From: a virus | Length of the DNA stretch: 56,738 bases | Virus record (IMG/VR): IMGVR_UViG_3300008952_000057 | Coordinates: 1-56,738 of that record | Strand: one strand, 5' to 3' | Shown: piece after piece, positions 15,500 to 23,618 of the stretch | Position numbering within the stretch: position 1 is the first letter of the stretch | Layout: each line of letters starts with the position of its first letter | Translations under genes and position numbers: made by a program | Notes under the pieces: model-generated | The model's database searches: none | What the model saw: only the letters and a program-made list of their open reading frames with translations | What the model was told of the DNA's origin: nothing

Positions 15500-18229
15500 C
15501 TAATTAGTTTTTGGTTTTCTTTTAACTGATCTAGGCATATATTTGTTTCCACGCATCTGATTATTTAATTTATTGTTGGTTATTTGAGCAGAATTACCAC
15601 TTCCTTGTGCGAAAGTTGAACCATCACCTACGTTATGTCGAATTAAACCTCCAATTGACCCTGTACCTTCTTCTCCCTTCTGTCTTGCATCTCCATTATG
15701 TGGTAAACCTTGTTCTATAGGTACTCCAAACTCCTCGTCATCCTCATCAGATTCGGTTTTCTTTGGTTGAGGTAATCCACTTCCTATCCATGTATCTTGA
15801 CTAGCCTCTTGAGTATACATCCTATGTGCATCTCCCTGTGAGTTTGAATGGTCTCTATTTTTCTTTTTTCCTGTTGTTTCTTGTTTAATACCTAATGGTT
15901 CTAAAAGAAGTCTTTCTAATGTTTTTGGCATTTCATCTATTATCTTATCTCCTGTACTCTGTGGTCTCGCTTTGTCTGTTTTTTCATATGGATGGTCTTT
16001 TGAATATTGTTCTTCTATTTTTCTTTTAATCCTGCTTAATTTATCTTTAATATCTCCCAATGATGATGTTTTATGTTCTAATTTTTTTCTTTTTTTATCT
16101 GCTATTATTTTATCCAAAGCGTCTTCGTCAGGTAGTTTTTTTGCCTCTCTCCTTGAAAGAGTACCCATTCTTTTCTGCCAAGGGTCTTTCTGTCTACTTA
16201 GTTTTCTTGCAGTTTGAAATTCTGCTAGAGTCATACCATCAGGTAACTTACTTTCTGCTAATATAGCACTATTAGCTGAATAACCTTCCCCCCTTGGTTT
16301 AGGTTTAGTTGGGTTCTTCTGGAATGGACTACTTCTTTTTCTCTTGATTATATCATCCAGAGATTTGATTTTCTTTTTTCCTTTCTTTCCACTTAATACT
16401 GATGAAAGTTCCAATGCATCGAATTTTGGTTTTGGTTTTTTATTCCTTGCATTTATTTGGGCTATTAATTTATCTAAATCAGCTTCTGTTGGTAATATCC
16501 TTTTCTCAGACTGATAAGATCTTGGATTTTTCAATCTTTTTTTAGCTCTTTCTGCTTGAACTTCTTTAAGTGTTTTACCTTCATCGGATGCTCTTCCTTC
16601 AGCTCCTACAGGTGAATGCGATGATGGTTTTCTAACAAATTTTAATGCATTATCTATAATTGCTTTCTTCTCTTCATCATATAAAACATCTTTTTTACCT
16701 CTTTTTCTTTTACCCATCTGTGATAATAATTTACCTAATGCGTTAGTCTTCTTCTTTTCTTTTTTAGGTTTATCTTCTTCTGGTTCTTCTACTTTATGTC
16801 CTCTTTTAGGAAGATAAAATTCTGCACCATGTCTACCCTTTTTCGCCTCTTCTTCCTTTTTTCTTTTTTTATCTTCTATTATTTCTTTTAAGGCGTTAAA
16901 GTGAATAGGTTTGTCTATATGTGTTTGATATTTGTTTTCTTTATTTGGGGTTTCTGGACGAGTTTTTTTTTTACTTAGCATCGTTTTTATTTCATCTGCA
17001 ATAAACTGTGATTTCAATTTGTCTGAAGACTTGATTGCATTAGCTTCAGATTCATATAAATCAGACATTCTGGTCTCTTTCTTCTGTCCATGATGTATAT
17101 TCTGTGGTTTATGCTTACCGTCAATAATTAACTGACTTTCTACTTGTTGAATTGTTTTTTTATTTTTCTTTTCAACCTCTTCCTTCTCAGTTGAAACTCT
17201 TGGACTGTCAGGCATTTGTGAAAAGTTAGTTGATGTATCAGTTCCATATGGTGAATCTTTTGTAATACCATGTTCTGATAAAGGTTTATTACAAGTTGGA
17301 CATATCATATTTTGCTCTTCTTTTGATAAGAACATATCAACTGTATTTATGTATTTTTGTGCATCTGATTTTTCTAATTTTTGTTGAATAGCTCCACACC
17401 ATCCTTCTGGATTATCTTTATCTTTGTTATTATTAACACATTGTTGGAAACTACCACTTCCACCTTTACCGTCTGGTATAGGCTTTGTAATGTTTTCTCC
17501 TTTCTCTACACCTTCTGCTTGTTCTTCATCGGCAGTAGGGTTGTTTGCTGCAAGTGATTCATCTTGGTTTCTATGGCTAATAGATTCTTCATCTCTACTT
17601 ACTCCTTTTTCCTGTCCATTTGAACCGTTATTCTTTTCTATAAAACAACCTACACTGTTACATCTAATAACAAGTTTGTCATCTCTCTTCTCAGAGTTTG
17701 TAAAACTTTTTGCAACTTGGTTGTAGTCTGTGATAACTGCTAGTGGCACTGCTGGTTCCTTACAAACAGCTACCTCATAATGTTCTAACTTTGATAATGC
17801 ATATGCTATTGAACCGTCTTTCATTCTCATTGGTTCTCTGTCAGCTTTGGTTGCTCCACCAAATGATAATCCCTTATATTCACCAGTTTTAATTTTACTC
17901 CATATCTCATTATCCAATTCATAGTCCTTATGAATCATTCCAGTGATTTTTATTGCTGGGTATATATCACCATCTGGACTCTCGTAATTAGCTTTTGCAA
18001 AGTTGATACCTTTACCTACTATCCTATTGGAGTGTGTATCACTGATTGGTGCTCCTCTAGCCATCCAAACAGGTAAAACTTTGTATAATTCGTCGACAAT
18101 TGTAACTTCTCCCTGCTTATCCTTGACTTGGACTGTTAAATAGCCCTCAAAGAACCGTTGATCTGAGTCAACTGGTTCCAAGCTCTTAGTAATAAGTTGG
18201 GAGAACTGTAATATTGATTCTTCATCCAT
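15500..18229 (-). CDS. Prohead protease with very long Lys-rich C-terminal region (909 aa)
   Basis: Residues 1-170 read as an HK97-type (U35/S78) prohead protease. A His lies in SDTHSNRIVGKG (H66), and a Ser in the motif GLSFGGATK (S122) follows the EWSKIKTGEYKG-like helix. A short Cys motif follows (QQCVNNNKDKDNPEGWCG), a pattern seen after phage proteases, then CPTCNKPLSEHG. From about 380 on the protein is disordered and basic with repeated units such as DALDKIIADKKRKK, and it ends in an acidic patch. The start is ATG 18229, because the TATA box lies 25 nt before it and downstream of the longer ATG at 18265. Typical proteases of this family have about 200 residues. Confidence 0.75.
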   Translation of the reverse strand: MDEESILQFSQLITKSLEPVDSDQRFFEGYLTVQVKDKQGEVTIVDELYKVLPVWMARGAPISDTHSNRIVGKGINFAKANYESPDGDIYPAIKITGMIHKDYELDNEIWSKIKTGEYKGLSFGGATKADREPMRMKDGSIAYALSKLEHYEVAVCKEPAVPLAVITDYNQVAKSFTNSEKRDDKLVIRCNSVGCFIEKNNGSNGQEKGVSRDEESISHRNQDESLAANNPTADEEQAEGVEKGENITKPIPDGKGGSGSFQQCVNNNKDKDNPEGWCGAIQQKLEKSDAQKYINTVDMFLSKEEQNMICPTCNKPLSEHGITKDSPYGTDTSTNFSQMPDSPRVSTEKEEVEKKNKKTIQQVESQLIIDGKHKPQNIHHGQKKETRMSDLYESEANAIKSSDKLKSQFIADEIKTMLSKKKTRPETPNKENKYQTHIDKPIHFNALKEIIEDKKRKKEEEAKKGRHGAEFYLPKRGHKVEEPEEDKPKKEKKKTNALGKLLSQMGKRKRGKKDVLYDEEKKAIIDNALKFVRKPSSHSPVGAEGRASDEGKTLKEVQAERAKKRLKNPRSYQSEKRILPTEADLDKLIAQINARNKKPKPKFDALELSSVLSGKKGKKKIKSLDDIIKRKRSSPFQKNPTKPKPRGEGYSANSAILAESKLPDGMTLAEFQTARKLSRQKDPWQKRMGTLSRREAKKLPDEDALDKIIADKKRKKLEHKTSSLGDIKDKLSRIKRKIEEQYSKDHPYEKTDKARPQSTGDKIIDEMPKTLERLLLEPLGIKQETTGKKKNRDHSNSQGDAHRMYTQEASQDTWIGSGLPQPKKTESDEDDEEFGVPIEQGLPHNGDARQKGEEGTGSIGGLIRHNVGDGSTFAQGSGNSAQITNNKLNNQMRGNKYMPRSVKRKPKTN

Positions 18230-18247
18230 GAATGAGTGTCTACCTAT

Positions 18248-18259
18248 TAATATATAAAT
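18248..18259 (-). promoter_or_regulatory. TATA box that fixes the protease start
   Basis: TTTATATATTAA on the minus strand, centred 25 nt before ATG 18229. It rules out the in-frame ATG at 18265, which lies upstream of it. Confidence 0.65.
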
Positions 18260-18265
18260 ATTCAT

Positions 18266-18297
18266 GAAAAAGGGGAAAGGGGTGGGTTATTCGCCCA
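18266..18297 (-). terminator. Terminator candidate after 18309-18569
   Basis: The minus strand shows TGGG-CGAATAA-CCCA followed by CCCC, TTT, CCCC and TTTTT, about 12 nt after the stop codon. It is a weak hairpin with a pyrimidine tail. Confidence 0.4.
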
Positions 18298-18308
18298 AAA
18301 TATACCTC

Positions 18309-18569
18309 TTACTCTTTTTTTGCTTTGGAAACAGCGAAGTCTGCTGCGAAACCAGTGGTCAAACCTATTAAGGCTAAACCAACCTCTCCAATGCCTTCAA
18401 CTGCAATAGTTTGTGCTATTGCGACTGCTGCAAATGTAGAGATGATTAAAGCACCTGCGAGTTTCCTTGCCGAGTAAGATTCATCTTCTCTATGTAGGTA
18501 ACCTCTTAGTGTGTTTAACCCTGCACCAACGACTGCTGCGCCAACAGTTATTAATACTGGATCTACCAT
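18309..18569 (-). CDS. Small membrane protein, holin candidate (86 aa)
   Basis: Three hydrophobic segments at about 5-20, 36-55 and 60-78 (VLITVGAAVVGAGL, LAGALIISTFAAVAIAQTI, IGEVGLALIGLTTGFAA) are separated by a charged loop (HREDESYSARK), and the C-terminus is basic. Size and topology suit a holin or other membrane-lesion protein, but no lysis enzyme is adjacent. It has its own promoter and terminator. Confidence 0.55.
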   Translation of the reverse strand: MVDPVLITVGAAVVGAGLNTLRGYLHREDESYSARKLAGALIISTFAAVAIAQTIAVEGIGEVGLALIGLTTGFAADFAVSKAKKE

Positions 18570-18588
18570 GAAAATTTGATTTCAAATA

Positions 18589-18602
18589 CTCTTATAAACT
18601 TT
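18589..18602 (-). promoter_or_regulatory. Promoter with ACAAAGTTTATA element for 18309-18569
   Basis: The minus strand reads ACAAAGTTTATAAG, with the TATA part 25 nt before ATG 18569. It matches the elements before the portal gene and the gene at 12635-12901. Confidence 0.65.
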
Positions 18603-18605
18603 GTG

Positions 18606-18851
18606 TCAATCTTTTATAAGCTTACTGACTAAATCTTCCATGTTTGAGTCAGCTTTGTCATGAATTCTATTAGTTTGTCTATCTAGAGCAGTTGCTAAAA
18701 TAATCATGGCTCTCTGTAACTGCTCCACTTTTTTACAGAGATCACTTTGGGTATTACTCAGTTTTCTGAAAAATGCAAGTAATGTACCTCCTATTCCTAG
18801 GATTAATGCTAGTACTATTTCTGTAAATAGACTATCAAGCATTTCAATCAT
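18606..18851 (-). CDS. Membrane-anchored coiled-coil protein (81 aa)
   Basis: One transmembrane helix at about 8-27 (LFTEIVLALILGIGGTLLAF) is followed by a basic turn (FRKLSN) and a coiled coil (CKKVEQLQRAMIILATALDRQ). Its location beside another small membrane protein suggests a shared role at the membrane, for example a holin regulator. That is inference. Confidence 0.55.
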   Translation of the reverse strand: MIEMLDSLFTEIVLALILGIGGTLLAFFRKLSNTQSDLCKKVEQLQRAMIILATALDRQTNRIHDKADSNMEDLVSKLIKD

Positions 18852-18869
18852 ATAAATACGTAGAAATGG

Positions 18870-18881
18870 ATGTATTTAAAT
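18870..18881 (-). promoter_or_regulatory. TATA box for 18606-18851
   Basis: ATTTAAATAC on the minus strand, about 24 nt before ATG 18851. It overlaps the stop of the next gene. Confidence 0.45.
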
Positions 18882-19102
18882 TATTCAGCTATTAATGGTT
18901 TCAAACGTTTGTCTGCTATCATTTGTAAAATTATATTCGGATCTCTTACCATAATTTCAACGAATTCATCACTAACAGATGAAGAACCACCAATAAATCT
19001 TCCACACACATAACAAATATAAAATGTTATATAGGGATTGTTTGGGTCATAATACCCATACGTTTTACTTTTACATTCGTCACAATTGTCATTTTCACTC
19101 AT
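18881..19102 (-). CDS. Small zinc-ribbon protein (73 aa)
   Basis: Two Cys pairs, CDEC near residue 8 and CYVC near 30, form a probable zinc ribbon. A helical tail follows (ILQMIADKRLKPLIAE). It is transcribed divergently from the plus-strand gene at 19150, with which it shares a palindromic TATA box. Function unknown. Confidence 0.6.
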   Translation of the reverse strand: MSENDNCDECKSKTYGYYDPNNPYITFYICYVCGRFIGGSSSVSDEFVEIMVRDPNIILQMIADKRLKPLIAE

Positions 19103-19119
19103 GAAATGAAATGCAAACG

Positions 19120-19131
19120 CTTATTAATAAG
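19120..19131. promoter_or_regulatory. Palindromic bidirectional TATA box
   Basis: CTTATTAATAAG is a perfect palindrome centred about 24 nt from ATG 19102 on the minus strand and about 24 nt from ATG 19150 on the plus strand. One box can thus serve two leaderless divergent genes. Confidence 0.6.
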
Positions 19132-19149
19132 GATTAAGTTCCCATTATA

Positions 19150-19605
19150 ATGGGAATAGCTTTTTACGTTTATGAAAACTTAGATGAGTTTGCAAAATGG
19201 TATAAAGATAAGGTTGAAGAGAAAAGAGAAGTTAATGAATCATGCATACTTGTATCAGATATGTATATCAAACCAAAAGAAGAAAAATTATTAATATCAT
19301 TAAAAAATGAAACGTTGTTCAAAAACCCTGATGTTTCACGTTCTATAGCTTGTTATCAAGATTCTAATATTTTAAACTACATAACTGACGAACATATTCT
19401 TGTGTTATATGATAAAGTTCAATTTGACCCTAAAAAGAATCAATTACAATTTTATCCTAAAAAAATAGGTAAACCAATGTTAATAGTACCAGTAGGGAGA
19501 TATTATGGTGATATTCCAAATAAAAAACAAACAATTGAATGGGCTTTCAAATTCTTTGACTTACACGCAAATAGAGTAAATTTTATTCTAAAAGAGAAAA
19601 AATAA
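19150..19605 (+). CDS. Lone plus-strand gene inside the head block (151 aa)
   Basis: An alpha/beta protein of unknown family (MGIAFYVYENLDEFAKWYKD...). It is the only plus-strand gene between the portal and the capsid genes and has its own promoter. Its coding sequence ends one base before the convergent gene at 19606. This moron-like arrangement suggests later acquisition or separate timing. No catalytic or binding motif is visible. Confidence 0.7.
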   Translation: MGIAFYVYENLDEFAKWYKDKVEEKREVNESCILVSDMYIKPKEEKLLISLKNETLFKNPDVSRSIACYQDSNILNYITDEHILVLYDKVQFDPKKNQLQFYPKKIGKPMLIVPVGRYYGDIPNKKQTIEWAFKFFDLHANRVNFILKEKK

Positions 19606-20049
19606 CTATCTTTTATTCTGTGAACCGTCGTTCATTAAAACAGACCAATCTTTTCCTAATTTCTTTTTCATTTTAATCCAGAATGGGTCAGCACCAAACA
19701 TACCACCTTTCTTATTATATGCTTTAGTGACATTTGCTATTTTTCTATGACAACTCCTACAGAACCTTGCATTAATCTCCTCAATGTGAAATTTATGTTC
19801 TCCACAGAAATAACATAATCCATACATTTTATCAGACATTTTTGCCAATAATGGTTCTCTTCCTCGCTTACCAGCACAATCACCACATATTGTAGCTATC
19901 GTGGCTGCAGCAACATCCCTTTTGAAACAGTTTATACATATAGCCTCTTTATAATGGTCTACATGGGTATATTCATCGGCTTGATGATTTTTCCAGAGTT
20001 TTTTGGTAAAATCATTGTCTCCAGAGTTGTTATTTAATGAAGTTGCCAT
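19606..20049 (-). CDS. Multi-zinc-ribbon protein next to portal (147 aa)
   Basis: Three Cys pair groups (CINC..CGDC; CYFC; CRSC) at about 38-60, 80-83 and 99-102 suggest two or three zinc sites. A basic C-terminus (KMKKKLGKDW) follows. It starts by TAATG overlap with the 97-residue gene, which itself overlaps the portal gene, so the three form an operon. It may bind nucleic acid or contact the portal, which also carries zinc ribbons; this is inference. Confidence 0.65.
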   Translation of the reverse strand: MATSLNNNSGDNDFTKKLWKNHQADEYTHVDHYKEAICINCFKRDVAAATIATICGDCAGKRGREPLLAKMSDKMYGLCYFCGEHKFHIEEINARFCRSCHRKIANVTKAYNKKGGMFGADPFWIKMKKKLGKDWSVLMNDGSQNKR

Positions 20050-20342
20050 TACTTACCTGCCAATTTTACTTTCTTCAAAGCATCCTGTAGTATAATGTAT
20101 ATATTGTTACAAGAATAGTGGTTTACACCCTGTTTTCTCGATTCCTTCTTTATCTCTTCTATTGTATCATCAATAGTACTAAAGTTAGGATTATAAACAT
20201 TGGTTATTGTTTTTGGTTCAACTTTATCCTCTACAACTACACGTTTATTTTTTTTAATTGAATCTACTACTTCATCTGCAATTGATTCTAATCTAATTTT
20301 ACCAGCAGTGTCTACAGTATCTTTCTTAATTTTCTTTGCCAT
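20049..20342 (-). CDS. Small charged protein in portal operon (97 aa)
   Basis: Basic start (MAKKIKKDTVDTAGKIRLE) and helical end (NNIYIILQDALKKVKLAGK). Its ATG overlaps the last codons of the portal gene, with a strong AGGAGGTG Shine-Dalgarno just upstream. No family is recognised. Confidence 0.6.
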   Translation of the reverse strand: MAKKIKKDTVDTAGKIRLESIADEVVDSIKKNKRVVVEDKVEPKTITNVYNPNFSTIDDTIEEIKKESRKQGVNHYSCNNIYIILQDALKKVKLAGK

Positions 20343-22227
20343 CTTCCCACCTCCTTACTTGCTCAAACTCCTGTTTAACTAAATCTCTTGCCTCTCTTAC
20401 AGTCATACCAGCCTTTCTTAACTTGTCAACGGTTTTTGTTTTCTTCCATCCAAAGTCAACTGCGTGTTGTAATGTTTTCTTTACTACTTCAAAGTTGGCT
20501 GGTGTAATTCCATCAGGATAACTCTTTTTACTCATACTTGTGCCTTTACCACTTGATGGTGAACCTTGTGCAATTCCACCAATGTCTGATGGTCTTCTAT
20601 TCTTTGGTTCTCCTTGCATAGATTGTCTTTCCTCTACTGGTGCTGCAGTTCCTCTTCCTCTACCTGTTTTAGCCATAACATCACCCAATAACATATCTTT
20701 CAATGGTAATACAGGGTCTTTACTAACTTTAAAGTCTCCTGTGTGTGTTCTTGATACTTCAAAGCCCATTCCTTGTAATGCCATCATATTTTCAATCTCC
20801 GTACCTTCAATTTGTAACTGCATTAACTCATCTGTCTCTTCTCCTTGTTTAAGTTTAATATCCCAATCCTCAACACCCAATATTTCAGATAATTTTCTAA
20901 AGAATGACTTTAGTAAAATATCTTGACCCCATTTCACTGCTCTATTTGTAATTGTAACTTGTAAACCTTCTTGTGACCAACCAGAAGGCATTTCACCATA
21001 ATAGAGTGGTAATACACCGTAAATAGCTCCTATAATCTGTCTTAACTCTTGCCTTACTGCTATAAACTCTAATTCTTTTAATGAACCAGTAAAGTCTAAC
21101 CACTGTGCAAGATTTTTACCACCTTTCTCCTGTTCTACAAGTAATGGGTGTATCATGTATGGGTCTTCGGTTGCTTTTTGTTCTAAAGCATCCCATGACT
21201 TTCTAAACGTTTCATAATTACGTGATGCAATAACTAACATACCTCTTGGTGGTCTCATCTTATCAAAGTATTTTCTAACATATTCATCCATGTGTGATAA
21301 GGACATTGCCTTTGACCAAATTGAATAAATTGGTGAGTAACCGTAAATTAGAGCTGGTTTATACTTTCCAGCCTTCCAGACAACCTCTCCGTCACCATAA
21401 ATAACTCTTTTTGGTTGTGGAATACCTAGAGAGTATACAGAGTTAACTTCAAGAACTGCTTTAATAGCTTCAGCTCCACATCTATCACATAATGGTTCTT
21501 GTAATCTTCTATCTCGATGTTCAAAACGTGGGCATACCCAAATTTTATTTCTTTTATCATCAAAACCAATTCTACCATCACTGTCAGCTATCATTGCTAC
21601 TTGTGGTGGGTCTATACGAATAACTTCCTTAATCTCAGTCTTATCATGATCAATTTTACCTGTACTATCGTCAATATAGTAATTTTTCAATAAAAGCATA
21701 TATGCATTATCAGCTATCTCTAAATCTCTCTCTAATTGTCTAGAAACGTCTTCTATGGTTTGGTTGTTACCGTTAATCGGTTTATCGATTAATTTTTGTA
21801 GTACCTTTCGGTTGTGTGGGTCTGGTCTTACAAGTTTGTTACTTCCACACGTATCACACTGCATTAATTGTTTTTTTCCTTCCTCTTTCGCAAGTATCTC
21901 TTCGGCATGACTGTCGTCTGGGGTATCTGTTGATAACGGTTTGTATTCAAACTCTTTTCCACAATCACCACATCTGTATTTAAAACGTTCAACAACTTCA
22001 AATCCATTTTTGAACATTTCTCTGTTAAGTGTTTCTACAGGTATTCTAATGGCATCAATATTATCTGCTAATTCATAAATCATAATTAATGGGAATGGAA
22101 ATATAGGTAACTTAGCACCAGTATCGGTACTCATGTAAGGTTGTGCTATACTAGGTCTTGATGTGGTATTTGTATAACTTTTATTAGTGTTTCTAAATAC
22201 ACTCTTAAATTTATCTATAAATCCCAT
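20326..22227 (-). CDS. Portal protein with embedded zinc ribbons (633 aa)
   Basis: Forms the dodecameric DNA gate at one head vertex. The core features are the helical stem and wing region, with YGYSPIYSIWSKAMSLSHMDEYV near 300 and IGAIYGVLPLYYGEMPSGWSQEGL near 415-440, typical of phage portals. Unusual are two Cys clusters: C86/C89 with C124/C127, and C231 with C246/C249, which read as zinc ribbons. The C-terminal ~120 residues are polar and linker-like. The promoter carries ACAAAGTTTATA with TATA 25 nt before the ATG. Confidence 0.85.
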   Translation of the reverse strand: MGFIDKFKSVFRNTNKSYTNTTSRPSIAQPYMSTDTGAKLPIFPFPLIMIYELADNIDAIRIPVETLNREMFKNGFEVVERFKYRCGDCGKEFEYKPLSTDTPDDSHAEEILAKEEGKKQLMQCDTCGSNKLVRPDPHNRKVLQKLIDKPINGNNQTIEDVSRQLERDLEIADNAYMLLLKNYYIDDSTGKIDHDKTEIKEVIRIDPPQVAMIADSDGRIGFDDKRNKIWVCPRFEHRDRRLQEPLCDRCGAEAIKAVLEVNSVYSLGIPQPKRVIYGDGEVVWKAGKYKPALIYGYSPIYSIWSKAMSLSHMDEYVRKYFDKMRPPRGMLVIASRNYETFRKSWDALEQKATEDPYMIHPLLVEQEKGGKNLAQWLDFTGSLKELEFIAVRQELRQIIGAIYGVLPLYYGEMPSGWSQEGLQVTITNRAVKWGQDILLKSFFRKLSEILGVEDWDIKLKQGEETDELMQLQIEGTEIENMMALQGMGFEVSRTHTGDFKVSKDPVLPLKDMLLGDVMAKTGRGRGTAAPVEERQSMQGEPKNRRPSDIGGIAQGSPSSGKGTSMSKKSYPDGITPANFEVVKKTLQHAVDFGWKKTKTVDKLRKAGMTVREARDLVKQEFEQVRRWEDGKEN

Positions 22228-22247
22228 ATAAACGTGTTATTACTCTC

Positions 22248-22261
22248 ACTTATAAACTTTG
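22248..22261 (-). promoter_or_regulatory. Promoter with ACAAAGTTTATA element for the portal operon
   Basis: The minus strand reads GACAAAGTTTATAAG, with the TATA centre 25 nt before ATG 22227. Confidence 0.65.
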
Positions 22262-22271
22262 TCAGATTTTG

Positions 22272-22445
22272 TCAGTTTTTGTATTGTTTTTCACCATGAA
22301 CTTTACAAAATGGGTTTCTCGAACCATTCATTCTTGCACAGTCACAACTAGACGACTTTGTGTGGGTATGTTCCTTATCTCCACCTACATGAGAATGTTT
22401 GGTACCATCTTCGTGTTTATGTTCAACTTTTTCATCTTTAGCCAT
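22272..22445 (-). CDS. His-rich small metal-binding-like protein (57 aa)
   Basis: MAKDEKVEHKHEDGTKHSHV and DKEHTHTK give a His-rich first half; CDCARM and CKVH follow. Metal binding is likely. ATG 22445 is chosen because the TATA box lies 25 nt upstream; a longer frame from 22502 would start upstream of the promoter. It is the first gene of the minus block. Confidence 0.6.
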   Translation of the reverse strand: MAKDEKVEHKHEDGTKHSHVGGDKEHTHTKSSSCDCARMNGSRNPFCKVHGEKQYKN

Positions 22446-22464
22446 AATAAATAAATTACCTTTA

Positions 22465-22475
22465 CTTATATAAAG
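22465..22475 (-). promoter_or_regulatory. TATA box for the His-rich gene
   Basis: The minus strand reads AATCTTTATATAAG, centred 25 nt before ATG 22445. Confidence 0.6.
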
Positions 22476-22546
22476 ATTAACCCTAGTAGTGTGAGTTTGC
22501 ATACCTGTAGTAAAGGAGGACTGGTTTAACGAGCCAGCTAGGGCAA

Positions 22547-22555
22547 CTTTATAAC
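22547..22555 (+). promoter_or_regulatory. TATA box for 22577-22753
   Basis: ACTTTATAACC, centred 26 nt before ATG 22577. Confidence 0.5.
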
Positions 22556-22576
22556 CGTTCTATTTAGTATAAAAAT

Positions 22577-22753
22577 ATGGTAGAGTTAGAACCAGAAGAC
22601 TTTAGTGCGTTACTACGTTGGTTTGAAAAAGCATGGGGTAATAAACGACCAGAGGAAATCCCACTTACAGATAGACGTACCTTTTGGAAACTCACGTTCC
22701 TGTGCGAAGACCGTCTTCATGAACTTCGTGACGAAATCGATAAAGACGAATAG
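22577..22753 (+). CDS. Small acidic helical protein (58 aa)
   Basis: MVELEPEDFSALLRWFEKAW opens a compact helical protein that ends RDEIDKDE. It is a single-gene unit with TATA box upstream and an intrinsic-type terminator directly at the stop. The small soluble form suggests a regulator or anti-host peptide, but nothing proves it. Confidence 0.6.
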   Translation: MVELEPEDFSALLRWFEKAWGNKRPEEIPLTDRRTFWKLTFLCEDRLHELRDEIDKDE

Positions 22754-22778
22754 TCGTGCCGAAGGCACGAGTTTTTTT
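22754..22778 (+). terminator. Hairpin and T-run terminator
   Basis: TCGTGCC-GAA-GGCACGA forms a perfect 7-bp stem, followed by G and seven T residues right after the TAG at 22753. It looks bacterial-style, with the T-run archaea also use. Confidence 0.8.
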
Positions 22779-22789
22779 GGTTGAGGTAG

Positions 22790-22799
22790 ATTTATAAAC
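22790..22799 (+). promoter_or_regulatory. TATA box for the microprotein chain
   Basis: ATTTATAAAC, centred 25 nt before the GTG start at 22820. It drives the overlapping genes from 22820 to 24201. Confidence 0.6.
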
Positions 22800-22819
22800 G
22801 TTGACTTCGTAAACGTTTC

Positions 22820-22945
22820 GTGGAAAAAGTTGTCGGAACCAAATGGAAATACAAATGTTACAAATGTAGCCTGATGTTTGAATCATCATCAGATGCCAAA
22901 ATGCATACGTTTATATCTGGACATCACCCAACCAAGTTAGGATGA
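22820..22945 (+). CDS. C2H2-like zinc-finger microprotein (41 aa)
   Basis: A GTG start at leaderless distance from the TATA box. The product has CYKC, then 16 residues on a His followed by HH (KMHTFISGHHPTK), a C2H2-like finger. Its TGA overlaps the next ATG. Small single-finger proteins of this kind are common in archaeal viruses and often act as DNA-binding regulators. Confidence 0.65.
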   Translation: MEKVVGTKWKYKCYKCSLMFESSSDAKMHTFISGHHPTKLG

Positions 22946-23130
22946 AATCAGGATTATTATTACTTGGATTAATATTCATGGCAACAGGGTTTTTATTGCC
23001 TGTAGGAATTGCTCTAATTCTAATATGGCTATACACAGATGTCAAGAAAGACTATCTTGTAACCAAAGATGAAAAGGAATATAAGGAGCAAACACATATG
23101 AATTATGAGGAGATGCAGAAATGGAGATAA
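22942..23130 (+). CDS. Small two-helix membrane protein (62 aa)
   Basis: A hydrophobic stretch at residues 3-31 (GLLLLGLIFMATGFLLP then VGIALILIWLY) forms one or two transmembrane helices, followed by a charged cytoplasmic-like tail. ATGA overlap with the upstream finger gene. Confidence 0.65.
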   Translation: MKSGLLLLGLIFMATGFLLPVGIALILIWLYTDVKKDYLVTKDEKEYKEQTHMNYEEMQKWR

Positions 23131-23249
23131 AATGCGTAACATGTTGGAGAACCTTTGAAAAGGCTGACATTTGTAAATATAATGGAAAGAATACCTGTAC
23201 CAAGTGTGCAGCCAAATTCTTAAAGTATGCGTTTGGGAGGGAGAAATGA
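23121..23249 (+). CDS. Zinc-ribbon microprotein (42 aa)
   Basis: MEIKCVTCWRTFEKADIC contains CVTC; CTKC follows about 20 residues later, giving a four-Cys ribbon. It overlaps both neighbours and has no other domain. Confidence 0.6.
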   Translation: MEIKCVTCWRTFEKADICKYNGKNTCTKCAAKFLKYAFGREK

Positions 23250-23476
23250 AACTGTGTGAGATGTGCGACAGTCAAGTTCATGTGAGATTATTACAACTTA
23301 TGAAAAATGGTCAACTATTACATGTGTGTGAGTCATGCATACCAAGTATGTTTAACACAGGTTTTAGGCTTTTGGACTATCCCAATGGTAATATAATACC
23401 ATGGTCTATGGAAGAGAATTGGGATTGGGTTGTTAAGGTTAAAGAAGGAAGGAGACATGGCAGCAGATCCAATTAG
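23246..23476 (+). CDS. Zinc-ribbon small protein (76 aa)
   Basis: MKLCEMCDSQVHVRLLQLMK then CESC form a four-Cys site. The C-terminal half contains WSMEENWDWVVKVKEG. The start is ATG 23246 by ATGA overlap with the preceding stop and a GGGAGG Shine-Dalgarno. Confidence 0.65.
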   Translation: MKLCEMCDSQVHVRLLQLMKNGQLLHVCESCIPSMFNTGFRLLDYPNGNIIPWSMEENWDWVVKVKEGRRHGSRSN

Positions 23477-23618
23477 TGACCTTCTCAATCTTCTAAAGGA
23501 GAAGTGGCTTCCTGATGAACAGAAGAAGATGATAGAATCTATGATTATACAGTTAATAGAGGAGATGCACGATAATATGGTAAAAGGTGAAAAGAGGGGA
23601 GACTTACCGTGGCGATAA
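23457..23618 (+). CDS. Small amphipathic helical protein (53 aa)
   Basis: MAADPISDLLNLLKEKWLPD then a long Glu/Met-rich helix. ATG 23457 has an AAGGAGAC Shine-Dalgarno inside the upstream gene. Function unknown. Confidence 0.6.
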   Translation: MAADPISDLLNLLKEKWLPDEQKKMIESMIIQLIEEMHDNMVKGEKRGDLPWR

